Shown: piece after piece, positions 52,377 to 61,232 of the stretch
Layout: each line of letters begins with the position of its first letter
Position numbering within the stretch: the stretch's first letter is position 1
Assembly: GCF_017573545.1 (NCBI RefSeq)
Contig: NZ_JAGEOK010000004.1
Coordinates: forward strand, 186,001-250,000
Origin: Actinomadura nitritigenes
GTDB lineage: Bacteria > Actinomycetota > Actinomycetes > Streptosporangiales > Streptosporangiaceae
Direction: 5' to 3'
DNA: 64,000 bases
The notes under the pieces: model-generated
Databases searched by the model: none
The model's input: the letters and a program-made list of their open reading frames with translations, nothing else
Told to the model about the DNA's origin: nothing
Program-made: the position numbers and the translations under genes

Positions 52377-53138
52377 GTGACCGAACAGCCGGCGGACGAC
52401 CAGGGCGCCCCCTCCGCGGACGCGGGCCGGGAGTACCGGATCGGCGAGCTCGCGCGCGCCGCCGGCGTCCCCGTCCGGACCCTGCGCTACTACCAGGAAC
52501 GCAAGCTGCTCCCGCCGCCCCGGCGGAAGGGCCGCATCGGCCTGTACTCCGACGAGCACCTCGCCCGCCTCCGCATGATCGGCAACCTGCTGGAGCGCGG
52601 CCACACCCTGGAGGGCATCCGCGAGCTGCTGTCGGCGTGGGAGCAGGGCCGCGACATCGGCACCGTGCTCGGCGTCGAGAAGGTCGCCACCGCGCCGTGG
52701 TCCCACGAGGTCCCCGTCACGATGACGCTGGACGAGCTGGCCGCGCTCTTCCCGGGCGAGGTCGGCCCCGAGTCCGTCGAGCGGGCGCTGGCGTCCGGGG
52801 TGATCGAGATCGACGGCGACCGGGTCACCCACTGGAGCCGCCGGCAGCTGGAGGCGACCGTCACGCTGGTGCGCGCGGGGGTGCCGCTCGCGGAGGTGCT
52901 GTCGGCGGGGCAGCGGCTCCAGGAGAGCATGGACGAGCTGGCCGCGATGTTCGTCCGGCTGATCGCCGACCACGTCGTCGGCGACGTCGGCGAGCAGGAC
53001 CTCGGCGACCTCACCGAGACCCTCGCCCGGCTGCGGCCCGGCGCGCAGGTCACCGTGGAGGCCGGGTTCGCCCGCGCCATGGACCGGCAGGTCCGCGCCG
53101 TGATCGACCAGCTCCTCGGCCGCCTCGCCACGCCCTGA
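52377..53138 (+). CDS. MerR-family transcriptional regulator
   Basis: 253 aa, GTG start at 52377. MerR winged helix: YRIGELARAAGVPVRTLRYY, then RIGLYSDEHLARLRMIGNLL and the coiled-coil linker to about 110. The 140-residue C-terminal part (VEKVATAPWSHEVPVTMTLD...) is longer than in metal-sensing MerR proteins and has no Cys/His cluster, so a multidrug or general ligand is more likely. Divergent to the His-rich lipoprotein. Confidence 0.88.
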   Translation: MTEQPADDQGAPSADAGREYRIGELARAAGVPVRTLRYYQERKLLPPPRRKGRIGLYSDEHLARLRMIGNLLERGHTLEGIRELLSAWEQGRDIGTVLGVEKVATAPWSHEVPVTMTLDELAALFPGEVGPESVERALASGVIEIDGDRVTHWSRRQLEATVTLVRAGVPLAEVLSAGQRLQESMDELAAMFVRLIADHVVGDVGEQDLGDLTETLARLRPGAQVTVEAGFARAMDRQVRAVIDQLLGRLATP

Positions 53139-53208
53139 CGACGCTCCGTCACCTTGCCGTCGCGTGTCGTGACGCGCCCGGCACCCCCTTGATCATTAGC
53201 GTGGGCGG

Positions 53209-54144
53209 GTGCCTGGACTCCTCCTGCGGACCCTGACGGCGGGACCCGCCGCCGCGCTCGCCGCCGCCGCGCTCGCCGCCGGTTCCGTGCCGTTCGCCGC
53301 CGCGCCCGCCCGCGCGTCGGACGCCCCGGTGTGCTCCTCGGCCCGGCATCCGGTGCTCGCGAAGCGGCTCGGCCGCCGCATCACCGCCGCGCTGGCGGGC
53401 CGCACCGGCACGGAGTCCGTCGCCGTCTACGACCGGAGACGCGGCGTCCGCTGCGGCGTCCTCGCCGGACGGCACTACGACTCGGCGAGCGTCGTCAAGA
53501 CGGCGATCCTCGCCGCGCTGCTGCGCGAGGCCGCCGCCGGGCACCGCCCGCTCACCGCGTCCGAGGACGCCCTCGCCACCAGGATGATCACCAGGTCGGA
53601 CAACCGCGCCGCGTCCGCGCTGTGGCGCTCCGTCGGACCCGCCCGGCTGGCCCGGTTCCTCCGGAAGGCCGGGATGGCGCACACCACCCTCGACCCGGCC
53701 GGGCACTGGGGCCTCACCCGGATCACCGCCGCCGACCAGATCACCCTCCTGCGCCGCCTCACCGAGCCCAACGCCCTGCTCACCGGCGAGGCCCGCGCGT
53801 ACGAGCTGGGCCTCATGCACCGCGTCATCGCGTCCCAGCGCTGGGGTGCCACCGCCGGCACGCCCGCCGGGATCACCTGGCACGTCAAGAACGGCTGGCT
53901 GCCCCGGCACGGCGGGGACTGGCGCGTGCACAGCGTCGGCGCGTTCACCGGCCACGGCGAGAGATACCTGATCGCCGTCCTCACCCAGGGCGCCCCGAGC
54001 ATGGCGTACGGGGTCGAGACCATCGAGCGCGTCGCCCGCGCCGTGCACGGCGGCCTCGTCCCCGGTGCCCGCGCCGCGCTCCGCGGCGGCCTCCCGGACG
54101 GCGTCCCGCAGGCCTCCGACGGCTCCGTCCCGCCCGGCACCTGA
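53209..54144 (+). CDS. Secreted class A beta-lactamase-like serine hydrolase
   Basis: 311 aa, GTG start. Sec signal peptide to about residue 37. Active-site S94-V-V-K97 (SxxK) in YDSASVVKTAI, S130-D-N132, and KNGW at the KTG position. No clear Glu166 (deacylating) motif, so it may be a DD-peptidase or penicillin-binding-like enzyme and not a resistance enzyme. Acts outside the membrane on peptidoglycan or beta-lactams. Confidence 0.82.
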   Translation: MPGLLLRTLTAGPAAALAAAALAAGSVPFAAAPARASDAPVCSSARHPVLAKRLGRRITAALAGRTGTESVAVYDRRRGVRCGVLAGRHYDSASVVKTAILAALLREAAAGHRPLTASEDALATRMITRSDNRAASALWRSVGPARLARFLRKAGMAHTTLDPAGHWGLTRITAADQITLLRRLTEPNALLTGEARAYELGLMHRVIASQRWGATAGTPAGITWHVKNGWLPRHGGDWRVHSVGAFTGHGERYLIAVLTQGAPSMAYGVETIERVARAVHGGLVPGARAALRGGLPDGVPQASDGSVPPGT

Positions 54145-54177
54145 CACCGGCCGCCGGCGCGCCGCGATACTGGGGGG

Positions 54178-55941
54178 ATGGTCGACGACGAACGCTGGAA
54201 GGCGCGGTTCCGCGCCGCACGCCTCAGCCTCCCCCGCTGGGCGCGCGACGCCCCGGACCGCAGCATCTACCGCTCCAACGCCACCGGCACCTGGGAGATC
54301 TACGCCTGGGACCGCGGCACCGGCGAGCAGCGGCAGATGACGGACCGGCCCAACGGCACGTGGATCGGCACCGTCGACCCCACCGGGGAGTGGGTGTGGT
54401 GGTTCGCCGACACCGACGGCGACGAGTTCGGCGTCTGGCGGCGCGTCCCGTTCGGCGGCGGCGAGGACGCCCCCGCCGTCCCCGGGCTCGAGCCGTCCTA
54501 CCCGGCCGGGCTGTCCCTCGGCGCGAGCGGGCTCGCCGTCGTCGGGCGCACCGGCGAGGACGGCACCACCGTCCACCTGTGCCGTCCCGGCGCCGAGCCG
54601 GAGGTCCTCTACCACCACGCCGAGGACGCGCACGTCGCCGCGCTGTCCCGGGACGAGTCGCTGGTCGCGATCGGGCACAGCGAGCACGGCGACAGCCGCC
54701 ACATGGCGCTGCGGGTCGTCCGCCCGGACGGCTCCGCCGTCGCCGACCTGTGGGACGGCCCCGGCAAGGGCGTCTACGGCATGGGCTTCGCGCCGGTCCC
54801 CGGCGACACCCGCCTGCTCGTGGGCCACGAGCGCCGCGGCCGCGACGAGATCCTCATCTGGGACCCCGTCGCCGGCACCGAGCGGGAGATCGTCCTCGAC
54901 CTGCCCGGCGAGATCGGCGCCGGCTGGTACCCGGACGGGAGCGCGCTGCTGATCTCCCACAACCACGAGGCGCGCGACGAGCTGTACCGCCACGACCTCG
55001 GCGACGGGTCCCTGTCCCGCGTCGAGACGCCGCGCGGCGTGATCGGCGGCGCCGACGTCCGGCCCGACGGCACCGTGGAGTTCTCCTGGTCGTCGGCCGC
55101 CGAGCCGCCGGTGATCCGGTCGTCGTCCGGCGCGGTCGTCCTCACCCCGCCCGGCCCGCCCGCCCCGCCGTCCGTCCCGGTGGAGGACGCCTGGGTGGAC
55201 GGCCCCGGCGGGCGCATCCACGCCCTGGTCAGCAGGCCGGAGGGGGAGCGCCCGTTCCCGACCGTGTTCGACGTCCACGGCGGGCCGACCGCGCAGGACG
55301 ACGACTCGTTCGCGCCCGCCGCCGCCGCGTGGGTGGACCACGGGTTCGCCGTCGTCCGCGTCAACTACCGCGGCTCCACCGGCTACGGCTCGCGGTGGCG
55401 CGACGCGATCGAGGGACGGGTCGGCCTCACCGAGCTGGAGGACGTCAAGGCCGTCCGGGACTGGGCCGTCGCCACCGGCCTCGCCGACCCGGACCGGCTC
55501 GTGCTGACCGGCGGGTCATGGGGCGGGTTCCTCACCCTGCTCGGCATCGGCACCCAGCCGGACGACTGGAGCGTCGGCGTGGCGTCCGTGCCCGTGGCCG
55601 ACTACGTCGCCGCCTACGAGGACGAGATGGAGGGGCTCCAGGCGTTCGACCGGTCGCTGTTCGGCGGGTCGCCCGAGGAGGTCCCCGACCGGTACCGCGA
55701 GTCGTCGCCGATCACCTACGTCGAGCGGGTGAGGGCGCCGGTGCTGATCCTCGCCGGCGAGAACGACCCGCGCTGCCCCATCCGGCAGATCGACAACTAC
55801 CTCGCCCGCCTCGCCGAGCTGGGCCTGCCGCACGAGACGTACCGCTACGACGCGGGCCACGGCTCCCTCGTCGTCGAGGAACGCATCAAGCAAATGTCGG
55901 CAGAAATGGACTTCGCTCGGAAACATCTGGGTATGTCGTAA
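54178..55941 (+). CDS. S9-family peptidase (prolyl oligopeptidase-like)
   Basis: 587 aa. N-terminal beta-propeller repeats (WEIYAWDRGTGEQRQM, TGEWVWWFADTDGDEFGVW, WYPDGSALLISHN), C-terminal alpha/beta hydrolase: TVFDVHGGPTAQ oxyanion region, nucleophile Ser in LTGGSWGGF, Asp in ILAGENDPRCP, His in AGHGSLV. Cytosolic acyl-aminoacyl or dipeptidyl peptidase type; no signal peptide. Follows the serine hydrolase by 33 bp on the same strand. Confidence 0.92.
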   Translation: MVDDERWKARFRAARLSLPRWARDAPDRSIYRSNATGTWEIYAWDRGTGEQRQMTDRPNGTWIGTVDPTGEWVWWFADTDGDEFGVWRRVPFGGGEDAPAVPGLEPSYPAGLSLGASGLAVVGRTGEDGTTVHLCRPGAEPEVLYHHAEDAHVAALSRDESLVAIGHSEHGDSRHMALRVVRPDGSAVADLWDGPGKGVYGMGFAPVPGDTRLLVGHERRGRDEILIWDPVAGTEREIVLDLPGEIGAGWYPDGSALLISHNHEARDELYRHDLGDGSLSRVETPRGVIGGADVRPDGTVEFSWSSAAEPPVIRSSSGAVVLTPPGPPAPPSVPVEDAWVDGPGGRIHALVSRPEGERPFPTVFDVHGGPTAQDDDSFAPAAAAWVDHGFAVVRVNYRGSTGYGSRWRDAIEGRVGLTELEDVKAVRDWAVATGLADPDRLVLTGGSWGGFLTLLGIGTQPDDWSVGVASVPVADYVAAYEDEMEGLQAFDRSLFGGSPEEVPDRYRESSPITYVERVRAPVLILAGENDPRCPIRQIDNYLARLAELGLPHETYRYDAGHGSLVVEERIKQMSAEMDFARKHLGMS

Positions 55942-56145
55942 CACAGTCGCGGGGACGGGCGTCGCCCCGCCCGCCCCCGCGTTTACAAGATCCAGGACCC
56001 GGGCATTCCTCCGATCGGCCGCCACCGAGCGCTGCCGACAAGAGAGGGCCGGTCATCGACCGGCGGCCCCCCGGGCGCCGCCGCCCCGTGCGGCGGCGCG
56101 CTCACCGCCGCTCTCCGCGCGGAGAGCCGAACCGGGGGGATCTCC

Positions 56146-57207
56146 ATGAACCGGCCGCATGCCGTCCGCACACCCGCGCCCTGCTCGCGCCCGCACCGAA
56201 GACCCGCGCGCACCGCGCTGACCACCCTGCTCGCGACGGCCGCCGCGCTCGTCGCCACGGCCCAGGCCGCTCCGGCGGGCGCCGCCGCCCCGCCGCCCGG
56301 CCCGGCCCCCGTGGCGGCGCCTCCGCCGCCCGACCCCGCGGCCGGCGGGGCCCCGTCCCGTCCGCCTGACGGCGCCGCGGCCGCCCTGTCGCCGACGGCC
56401 GCCGCCGGCGTCCCGCCGGTCACGCCGGCGTCCGCCGAGGTCCCGGCGCCCGCGTCCCGCCCACCGCTGGCACCCGGCCGCCCGCCCGTCCCGCACCAGG
56501 CCGGCGGAGCCCAGACGCGGCCCCGCCACCCGTCCCCCGCGCCGCCGCCCGCCGCGCGGCCGGCGAACGCCGAGCCGGCCGACCCGCTGCCCGGGACGCT
56601 CGCCGGCCTGGCGCCGCTCGCGGCGGCCACCGGGGTGGGCGGCGTCCTGCCTCCGGCGAACGCCCCGGCGTCCCCGCCTCCGAAGGCCGCTTCAGGGCCG
56701 AGGCTCGCGCCTTCCGCCGCAGAGGACGAGGCTCCGCAGGCCGGGACCGTCCCGGACGAGGCGGCGGGCGCGGTCACGAACGTCCTCAAGACGGCCCTCC
56801 CCGACCTCCCGAAGTCGGTGCGGCTGCACCAGGAGGACGCGGCGGAGTTCCTGCGCGCGACCGGGATCCGATGGAGGTCGACCGGCGGCTGCTCGGACCG
56901 CGGCCGCCCGTCCTGCACGTCGTTCGACGGCCTGCGCTGGGGGACGCTGAAGGGGCTGCTGGACTTCCAGGCGGAGAGCGGCTGCCCGATCACGGTCACC
57001 GGCGGGACGGAGCGCGGCCACGCGGGCGGCCCCCGCAGCCACGGCACCGGTTACAAGCTCGACATCGCGCCGAGCCGGTGCGTCGACGCGGCGATCAGGC
57101 GCTTCCCGTACCAGGGGGTGCGTGGCGACGGCGCGCGCCTGTACCGCTCACCGGACGGCACGCTGTTCGCCCGCGAGCGCGACCACTGGGACATCACCTT
57201 CCGCTAG
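56146..57207 (+). CDS. Secreted Pro/Ala-rich protein with M15-like C-terminal domain
   Basis: 353 aa, ATG behind GGGGGGA. Signal peptide, then about 190 residues of Pro/Ala-rich cell-wall-spanning linker. C-terminal 120 residues hold CPITVTGGTERGHAGG, RSHGTGYKLDI and RERDHWDITFR: His-x6-Asp and a later His as in zinc M15 DD-carboxypeptidases/endolysins. Likely a peptidoglycan hydrolase; the exact family is uncertain. Confidence 0.6.
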   Translation: MNRPHAVRTPAPCSRPHRRPARTALTTLLATAAALVATAQAAPAGAAAPPPGPAPVAAPPPPDPAAGGAPSRPPDGAAAALSPTAAAGVPPVTPASAEVPAPASRPPLAPGRPPVPHQAGGAQTRPRHPSPAPPPAARPANAEPADPLPGTLAGLAPLAAATGVGGVLPPANAPASPPPKAASGPRLAPSAAEDEAPQAGTVPDEAAGAVTNVLKTALPDLPKSVRLHQEDAAEFLRATGIRWRSTGGCSDRGRPSCTSFDGLRWGTLKGLLDFQAESGCPITVTGGTERGHAGGPRSHGTGYKLDIAPSRCVDAAIRRFPYQGVRGDGARLYRSPDGTLFARERDHWDITFR

Positions 57208-57220
57208 GCACGGCCTCCGG

Positions 57221-57889
57221 TCAGGCGCGGACCTCGCGGATGATGCCGACGAGCTCCCGGGTGACCGACTTGAAGCCGGGCAGCCGGGACATGGACACCA
57301 TCCGGTTGACGAGCGGGACGGTCCGCTCGACCAGCAGGTACGTCTTGCGGCAGCCGGGGGAGCTGTCGTGCACCCAGTACAGGACGATGCCCATCGAGTA
57401 GATCCACAGCAGCTCCGGCAGCTCCTTGCGGAACTCCTTGTCGATCTTGAGGTCGGAGCCCTCGACGACCTCCCGGTAGATCGCGACCGCGGAGTCGCGG
57501 GCGGGGCCGGACTCGGCGCTGAACGGGTTGAGCGGGCTGGTGGGCTCGGCGGCGAACTTGAAGAACTTCCCGGCGAACTCGTGGTAGGGGACCATCGTGT
57601 CGACACGGGCCTTCAGGACGCCGAGGAGGCGGGGGGCGAAGCCGGTCTCGGCGTCGAGGACGGCGCGGCAGGCGGCGAGGTGCTCGTCCTGAAGCTCGTC
57701 GTAGTACGCCTGGATCAGTTCTTCCTTGGACCCGTAGTAGTAGTAGGCGTTGCCGACCGAGACCCCGGCCTCCTTGGCGATCGCCCGCATCGTCGTCGCC
57801 TCGTACCCGCGCTCGCGGAAGAGCCGCAGCGCGGTCTGGACGATCAGGGCCCGGGTCTGCTCGGACTTCACCGCCTTCGTCTCGGTCAC
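57221..57889 (-). CDS. TetR-family transcriptional regulator
   Basis: 222 aa from GTG 57889. HTH ALIVQTALRLFRERGYEATT then MRAIAKEAGVSVGNAYYYYG; the ligand domain contains FAGKFFKFAAEPTSPLNPFS, typical of a YvkB-like actinobacterial subgroup. Divergent from the SnoaL-like gene 93 bp away, which is its likely target. Confidence 0.9.
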   Translation of the reverse strand: MTETKAVKSEQTRALIVQTALRLFRERGYEATTMRAIAKEAGVSVGNAYYYYGSKEELIQAYYDELQDEHLAACRAVLDAETGFAPRLLGVLKARVDTMVPYHEFAGKFFKFAAEPTSPLNPFSAESGPARDSAVAIYREVVEGSDLKIDKEFRKELPELLWIYSMGIVLYWVHDSSPGCRKTYLLVERTVPLVNRMVSMSRLPGFKSVTRELVGIIREVRA

Positions 57890-57982
57890 GCATGCCACCC
57901 TACGGCCCCGATCGGACGTCCTGCAGGCGCCGCGATCCGCACGCGCCCGCAACCGGCGCGGCCATACCGGTGTTACCCCGCC

Positions 57983-58411
57983 ATGATCGACGCATGGGAC
58001 GTGCTCGAGCGCTTCTACGCCGCCGAGGCGGACTACCTGGCCGCGGGCGGCCCCGGCAAGGCCGACTTCTCCGGGATGGCCGCCCACCTGGCACCCGATG
58101 TGGTGATGTACCAGGCGGCGAGCCTGCCCTACGGCGGGACGTGGCGCGGGCATGACGGGATGGAGCGGTTCATGGCCGCGATGAGCGAGGCGTGGACGGG
58201 CCTGACGTTCCTGGACCAGCACCGCGCCGTGGACGGCGCGCGGGTCGCGGTCCTCAACCGCTGCGTCCTCCGGGCCCGCGCGACGGGCCGGGAGCTGGAG
58301 ACGTCCGTCCTGCAGTGGATCACGGTGCGGGACGGGCTGGTCCGCGAGTTCCGGCCGTTCTATCTGGACACGGCCGCCGTGCTCGACACGCTCGGAGCCG
58401 TCACGGGGTGA
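57983..58411 (+). CDS. SnoaL-like / NTF2-fold protein
   Basis: 142 aa from ATG 57983. VLERFYAAEADYLAAGGPG, MAAHLAPDVVMYQAASLPY, WRGHDGMERFMAAMSEAW and VREFRPFYLD follow the NTF2-like cone fold of SnoaL-type enzymes. Catalytic role not predictable. Its end overlaps that of the convergent asd gene by 11 bp. Confidence 0.8.
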   Translation: MIDAWDVLERFYAAEADYLAAGGPGKADFSGMAAHLAPDVVMYQAASLPYGGTWRGHDGMERFMAAMSEAWTGLTFLDQHRAVDGARVAVLNRCVLRARATGRELETSVLQWITVRDGLVREFRPFYLDTAAVLDTLGAVTG

Positions 58412-59501
58412 GCTCGGCGGCGACGAGCTCGGCGATCTGCGCGGTGTTGAGCGCGGCGCCCTTGCGCAGGTTGTCGCCGCACAGGAACAGGTCGAGCGCG
58501 CGCGGGTCGTCGAGGGAGCGGCGGACCCGCCCGGCCCACGTCGGGTCGGTGCCGACGGCGTCGGACGGGGTCGGGAACTCCAGCATCTCGGGGTTGTCGC
58601 AGAGCACGACGCCGGGCGAGCGGGCCAGCACGTCCTGCGCCTCGCGCTGGTCGACGCGCTCGCCGAAGACGGCGTGGACGGCGACGGAGTGCGCGGTGAC
58701 GACGGGGACCCGCACGCAGGTCGCCGCGACCCTCAGCTCCGGCAGGCCGAGGACCTTGCGGCACTCGTCCCGGATGCTCAGCTCCTCCGAGCCCCATCCG
58801 TCCTCGGCCGGGTCGCCGGTCCACGGGACGACGTTGAGCGCGAGCGGCGCCGGGAACGGGCCGAGGTCGCCGACGACGCCGCGCACGTCGCCGGCGCGGT
58901 GGCCGAGCGCCCGGTCGCCGCCGACCTTCTCCATCTGCGCGTACAGGGTGTCGGCGCCCTCGCGTCCCGCGCCGGACGCGGCCTGGTACGACGCGACGAC
59001 CAGTTCCCGCAGCCCGTACCGCTCGTGCAGCGCGCCGAGCGCCACGATCATCGACAGGGTGGTGCAGCCGGGGCCCGCGAGGACGCCGCGCGGGCGGTCC
59101 CGGACGAGTCCCGGGTTCACCTCGGGGACGATCAGCGGGACGTCCGGCGCCGCGCGGAACGCCTCGGACCCGTCCACGGCGACGGCGCCGCGCGCCACGG
59201 CGGCGGGCGCCCATCCGGCGGCGACGGCGGCGGGCACGGCGAACATCGCGATGTCGGCGCCGTCGAACACCTCGGGGGAGAGCGCGGCGACCTCGACGTC
59301 CTCGCCGCGCACGCGGAGCGTCCGGCCCGCCGAGCGGGGCGAGGCGGCGAGCCGGATCTCCCCGTACACGTCGCGGCGGGTCGACAGCAGGTCCAGCATC
59401 ACGGTGCCGACGGCGCCGGTGGCGCCGACCACGGCCAGCGTGGGCGCCCACCGCCCGTCGCGTCCGGTCCTCGGCCCGGCGGTCGAGCCCATGGTCGCCA
59501 T
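58401..59501 (-). CDS. asd: Aspartate-semialdehyde dehydrogenase (divergent active-site loop)
   Basis: 366 aa from ATG 59501 behind GAGAGGG. NADP site LAVVGATGAVGTVML (22-36), YQAASGAGREG, and VRVPVVTAHSVAVHAVF with the catalytic His are as in the family. The nucleophile Cys146 lies in AGPGCTTLSM, whereas the canonical loop is NPNCST-x-Q, so Asn and Gln near the active site are replaced. It follows aspartokinase on the same strand and reduces aspartyl phosphate to the semialdehyde, precursor of Lys, Met, Thr and diaminopimelate. A paralogue with altered role is possible. Confidence 0.85.
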   Translation of the reverse strand: MATMGSTAGPRTGRDGRWAPTLAVVGATGAVGTVMLDLLSTRRDVYGEIRLAASPRSAGRTLRVRGEDVEVAALSPEVFDGADIAMFAVPAAVAAGWAPAAVARGAVAVDGSEAFRAAPDVPLIVPEVNPGLVRDRPRGVLAGPGCTTLSMIVALGALHERYGLRELVVASYQAASGAGREGADTLYAQMEKVGGDRALGHRAGDVRGVVGDLGPFPAPLALNVVPWTGDPAEDGWGSEELSIRDECRKVLGLPELRVAATCVRVPVVTAHSVAVHAVFGERVDQREAQDVLARSPGVVLCDNPEMLEFPTPSDAVGTDPTWAGRVRRSLDDPRALDLFLCGDNLRKGAALNTAQIAELVAAELTP

Positions 59502-59627
59502 CACCCTCTCGTCGTCGGTCGGGTCGTCCGCGGCGCGCCCCTGCACTGTGAACTTCCGCGGCGGGCGGCCGGTTCCCGGACGAGCGTGCCACGGAGCGCC
59601 GCGCGCGTCTGCGCCACACGCCCCAGA

Positions 59628-59703
59628 ACGCGGCACGCCCCGCGAAAGCCGCATGCCCGGAAAGAGCGGCACGCCCCGAAAAGAGCGGCACACCCCGGAG
59701 AAG
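59628..59703. repeat. Degenerate 18-20-bp tandem repeat, about four copies
   Basis: Units of the form GCGGCACGCCCCGxxAAA (variants GCCGCATGCCCGGAAAGA, GCGGCACGCCCCGAAAAGA, GCGGCACACCCCGGAGAA) in the gap between lysC and asd. Confidence 0.6.
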
Positions 59704-59706
59704 CGG

Positions 59707-59740
59707 CGCGGGCCGTACGGGGCGTCCCGTACGGCCCGCG
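59707..59740. terminator. Perfect 15-bp hairpin after aspartokinase
   Basis: CGCGGGCCGTACGGG-GCGT-CCCGTACGGCCCGCG, 27 bp beyond the lysC stop in its direction of transcription. Without a T-tract, as usual in actinobacteria. It may reduce read-through into asd. Confidence 0.75.
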
Positions 59741-59767
59741 GCCGAGCGCCGAAGGAGCCGGGCGGCG

Positions 59768-61042
59768 TCAGCGGCCGGTGCCGCCGTAGACGACGGCCTC
59801 GACCTGGTCGACGTCCAGGTCGAACGCGTGGTGCGCGGCGGCGACCGCGGTGTCCACGTCGTCCTGGGCGACCACGACGGAGATCCGGATCTCCGAGGTG
59901 GAGATCATCTCGATGTTCACCCCGGCGTCGGCGATCGCGGCGAAGAACGTCGCGGTGACGCCCGGGTGCGAGCGCATCCCGGCGCCGATCAGCGACACCT
60001 TGCCGATCCGGTCGTCGTAGCGCAGCGACTCGAACCCGATCCGCTCCTTCAGCTTGTTCAGCGCGGTCAGCGCGGACTGCCCGTCGCTCGCCGGCAGCGT
60101 GAAGGAGATGTCGGTGCGCCCGGTGGACGCCGCCGACACGTTCTGCACGATCATGTCGATGTTGATCTCGGCCTCGGACAGCACCGTGAAGATCGTCGCG
60201 GCCTCACCGACCTTGTCGGGCACCCCGACCACGGTGATCTTGGCCTCGCTCCGGTCGTGCGCGACCCCGGAGATGATCGCCTGCTCCATGTCCTGTCCTT
60301 CGATCTCGCTGCTGTCGACGACCCACGTCCCCTCCTTCTGGGAGAACGAGGACCGCACGTGGATCGGGATGTTGTACCGGCGCGCGTACTCCACGCAGCG
60401 CAGATGCAGGATCTTCGCGCCGGTCGCCGCCATCTCCAGCATCTCCTCGTAGGAGATCTTCGGGATCTTGCGGGCCTGCGGGACGATGCGCGGGTCGGCG
60501 GTGAAGACCCCGTCCACGTCGGAGTAGATCTCGCAGACGTCGGCGTCCAGCGCCGCGGCCAGGGCGACCGCCGTGGTGTCGGAGCCGCCGCGGCCGAGCG
60601 TGGTGATGTCCTTCGTGCCCTGCGAGACGCCCTGGAAACCGGCGACGATGCAGACGGCGTTCTCGTCGAGCGCGCTGCGGATCCGGCCCGGCGTCACGTC
60701 GATGATCTTGGCTTTGCCGTGGGTGCCGTCGGTGATGACCCCCGCCTGGGAGCCGGTGAACGAGCGGGCCTCGTGGCCCAGGTTGGCGATGGCCATGGCC
60801 AGCAGGGCCATCGACATCCGCTCGCCCGCGGTGAGCAGCATGTCCAGCTCGCGGGCCGGCGGGAGGGGACTGACCTGCTTGGCCATGTCGATGAGATCAT
60901 CCGTCGTGTCGCCCATGGCGGAGACCACGACGACGACGTCGTTCCCCGCCTTCTTCGTCGCGACGATGCGCTGGGCGACCCGCTTGACGCACTCGGCGTC
61001 GGCGACGGAGGAGCCACCGTACTTCTGCACGACAAGAGCCAC
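59768..61042 (-). CDS. lysC: Aspartokinase, alpha subunit with internal beta-subunit start
   Basis: 424 aa. Kinase domain [13 protein letters not shown] (4-16), [16 protein letters not shown]; two ACT domains in the C-terminal 170 residues ([36 protein letters not shown]). An in-frame ATG at 60289 has AAGGA six bases ahead, so the regulatory beta subunit (173 aa, the ACT domains alone) is probably made separately, as in Corynebacterium and other actinobacteria. Catalyses ATP-dependent phosphorylation of aspartate and is expected to be inhibited by lysine/threonine. Confidence 0.95.
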   Translation of the reverse strand: MALVVQKYGGSSVADAECVKRVAQRIVATKKAGNDVVVVVSAMGDTTDDLIDMAKQVSPLPPARELDMLLTAGERMSMALLAMAIANLGHEARSFTGSQAGVITDGTHGKAKIIDVTPGRIRSALDENAVCIVAGFQGVSQGTKDITTLGRGGSDTTAVALAAALDADVCEIYSDVDGVFTADPRIVPQARKIPKISYEEMLEMAATGAKILHLRCVEYARRYNIPIHVRSSFSQKEGTWVVDSSEIEGQDMEQAIISGVAHDRSEAKITVVGVPDKVGEAATIFTVLSEAEINIDMIVQNVSAASTGRTDISFTLPASDGQSALTALNKLKERIGFESLRYDDRIGKVSLIGAGMRSHPGVTATFFAAIADAGVNIEMISTSEIRISVVVAQDDVDTAVAAAHHAFDLDVDQVEAVVYGGTGR

Positions 61043-61232
61043 GGGTGGGCGCTCCTCGGATCGGGGTCGGCGTACTGACCGTCGAGTCTACCGAGGACCC
61101 GAAGGTGGATCACGGGCAGGTAACTGCGTACGCCCCCGCGGCCCCATGTCATCGGGAGCATTACCTCCCACGTCATCGACCCGCGCTCCCTCCACCAGCC
61201 ATGATCGTCTCAACGCCGAACAAGGAGCCGAG

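Noticed and set aside
53209..54144. Beta-lactam resistance gene
   Set aside because: The Glu166 deacylation motif is not visible and KTG is KNG, so a resistance role cannot be claimed.
53331..56369. Open frame of 1012 codons on the plus strand
   Set aside because: It is an Arg/Pro/Ala-rich shadow of the serine hydrolase and S9 peptidase genes, whose motifs lie in other frames.
59628..59703. CRISPR array
   Set aside because: Repeats are adjacent without spacers, vary in sequence, and no cas genes are present.
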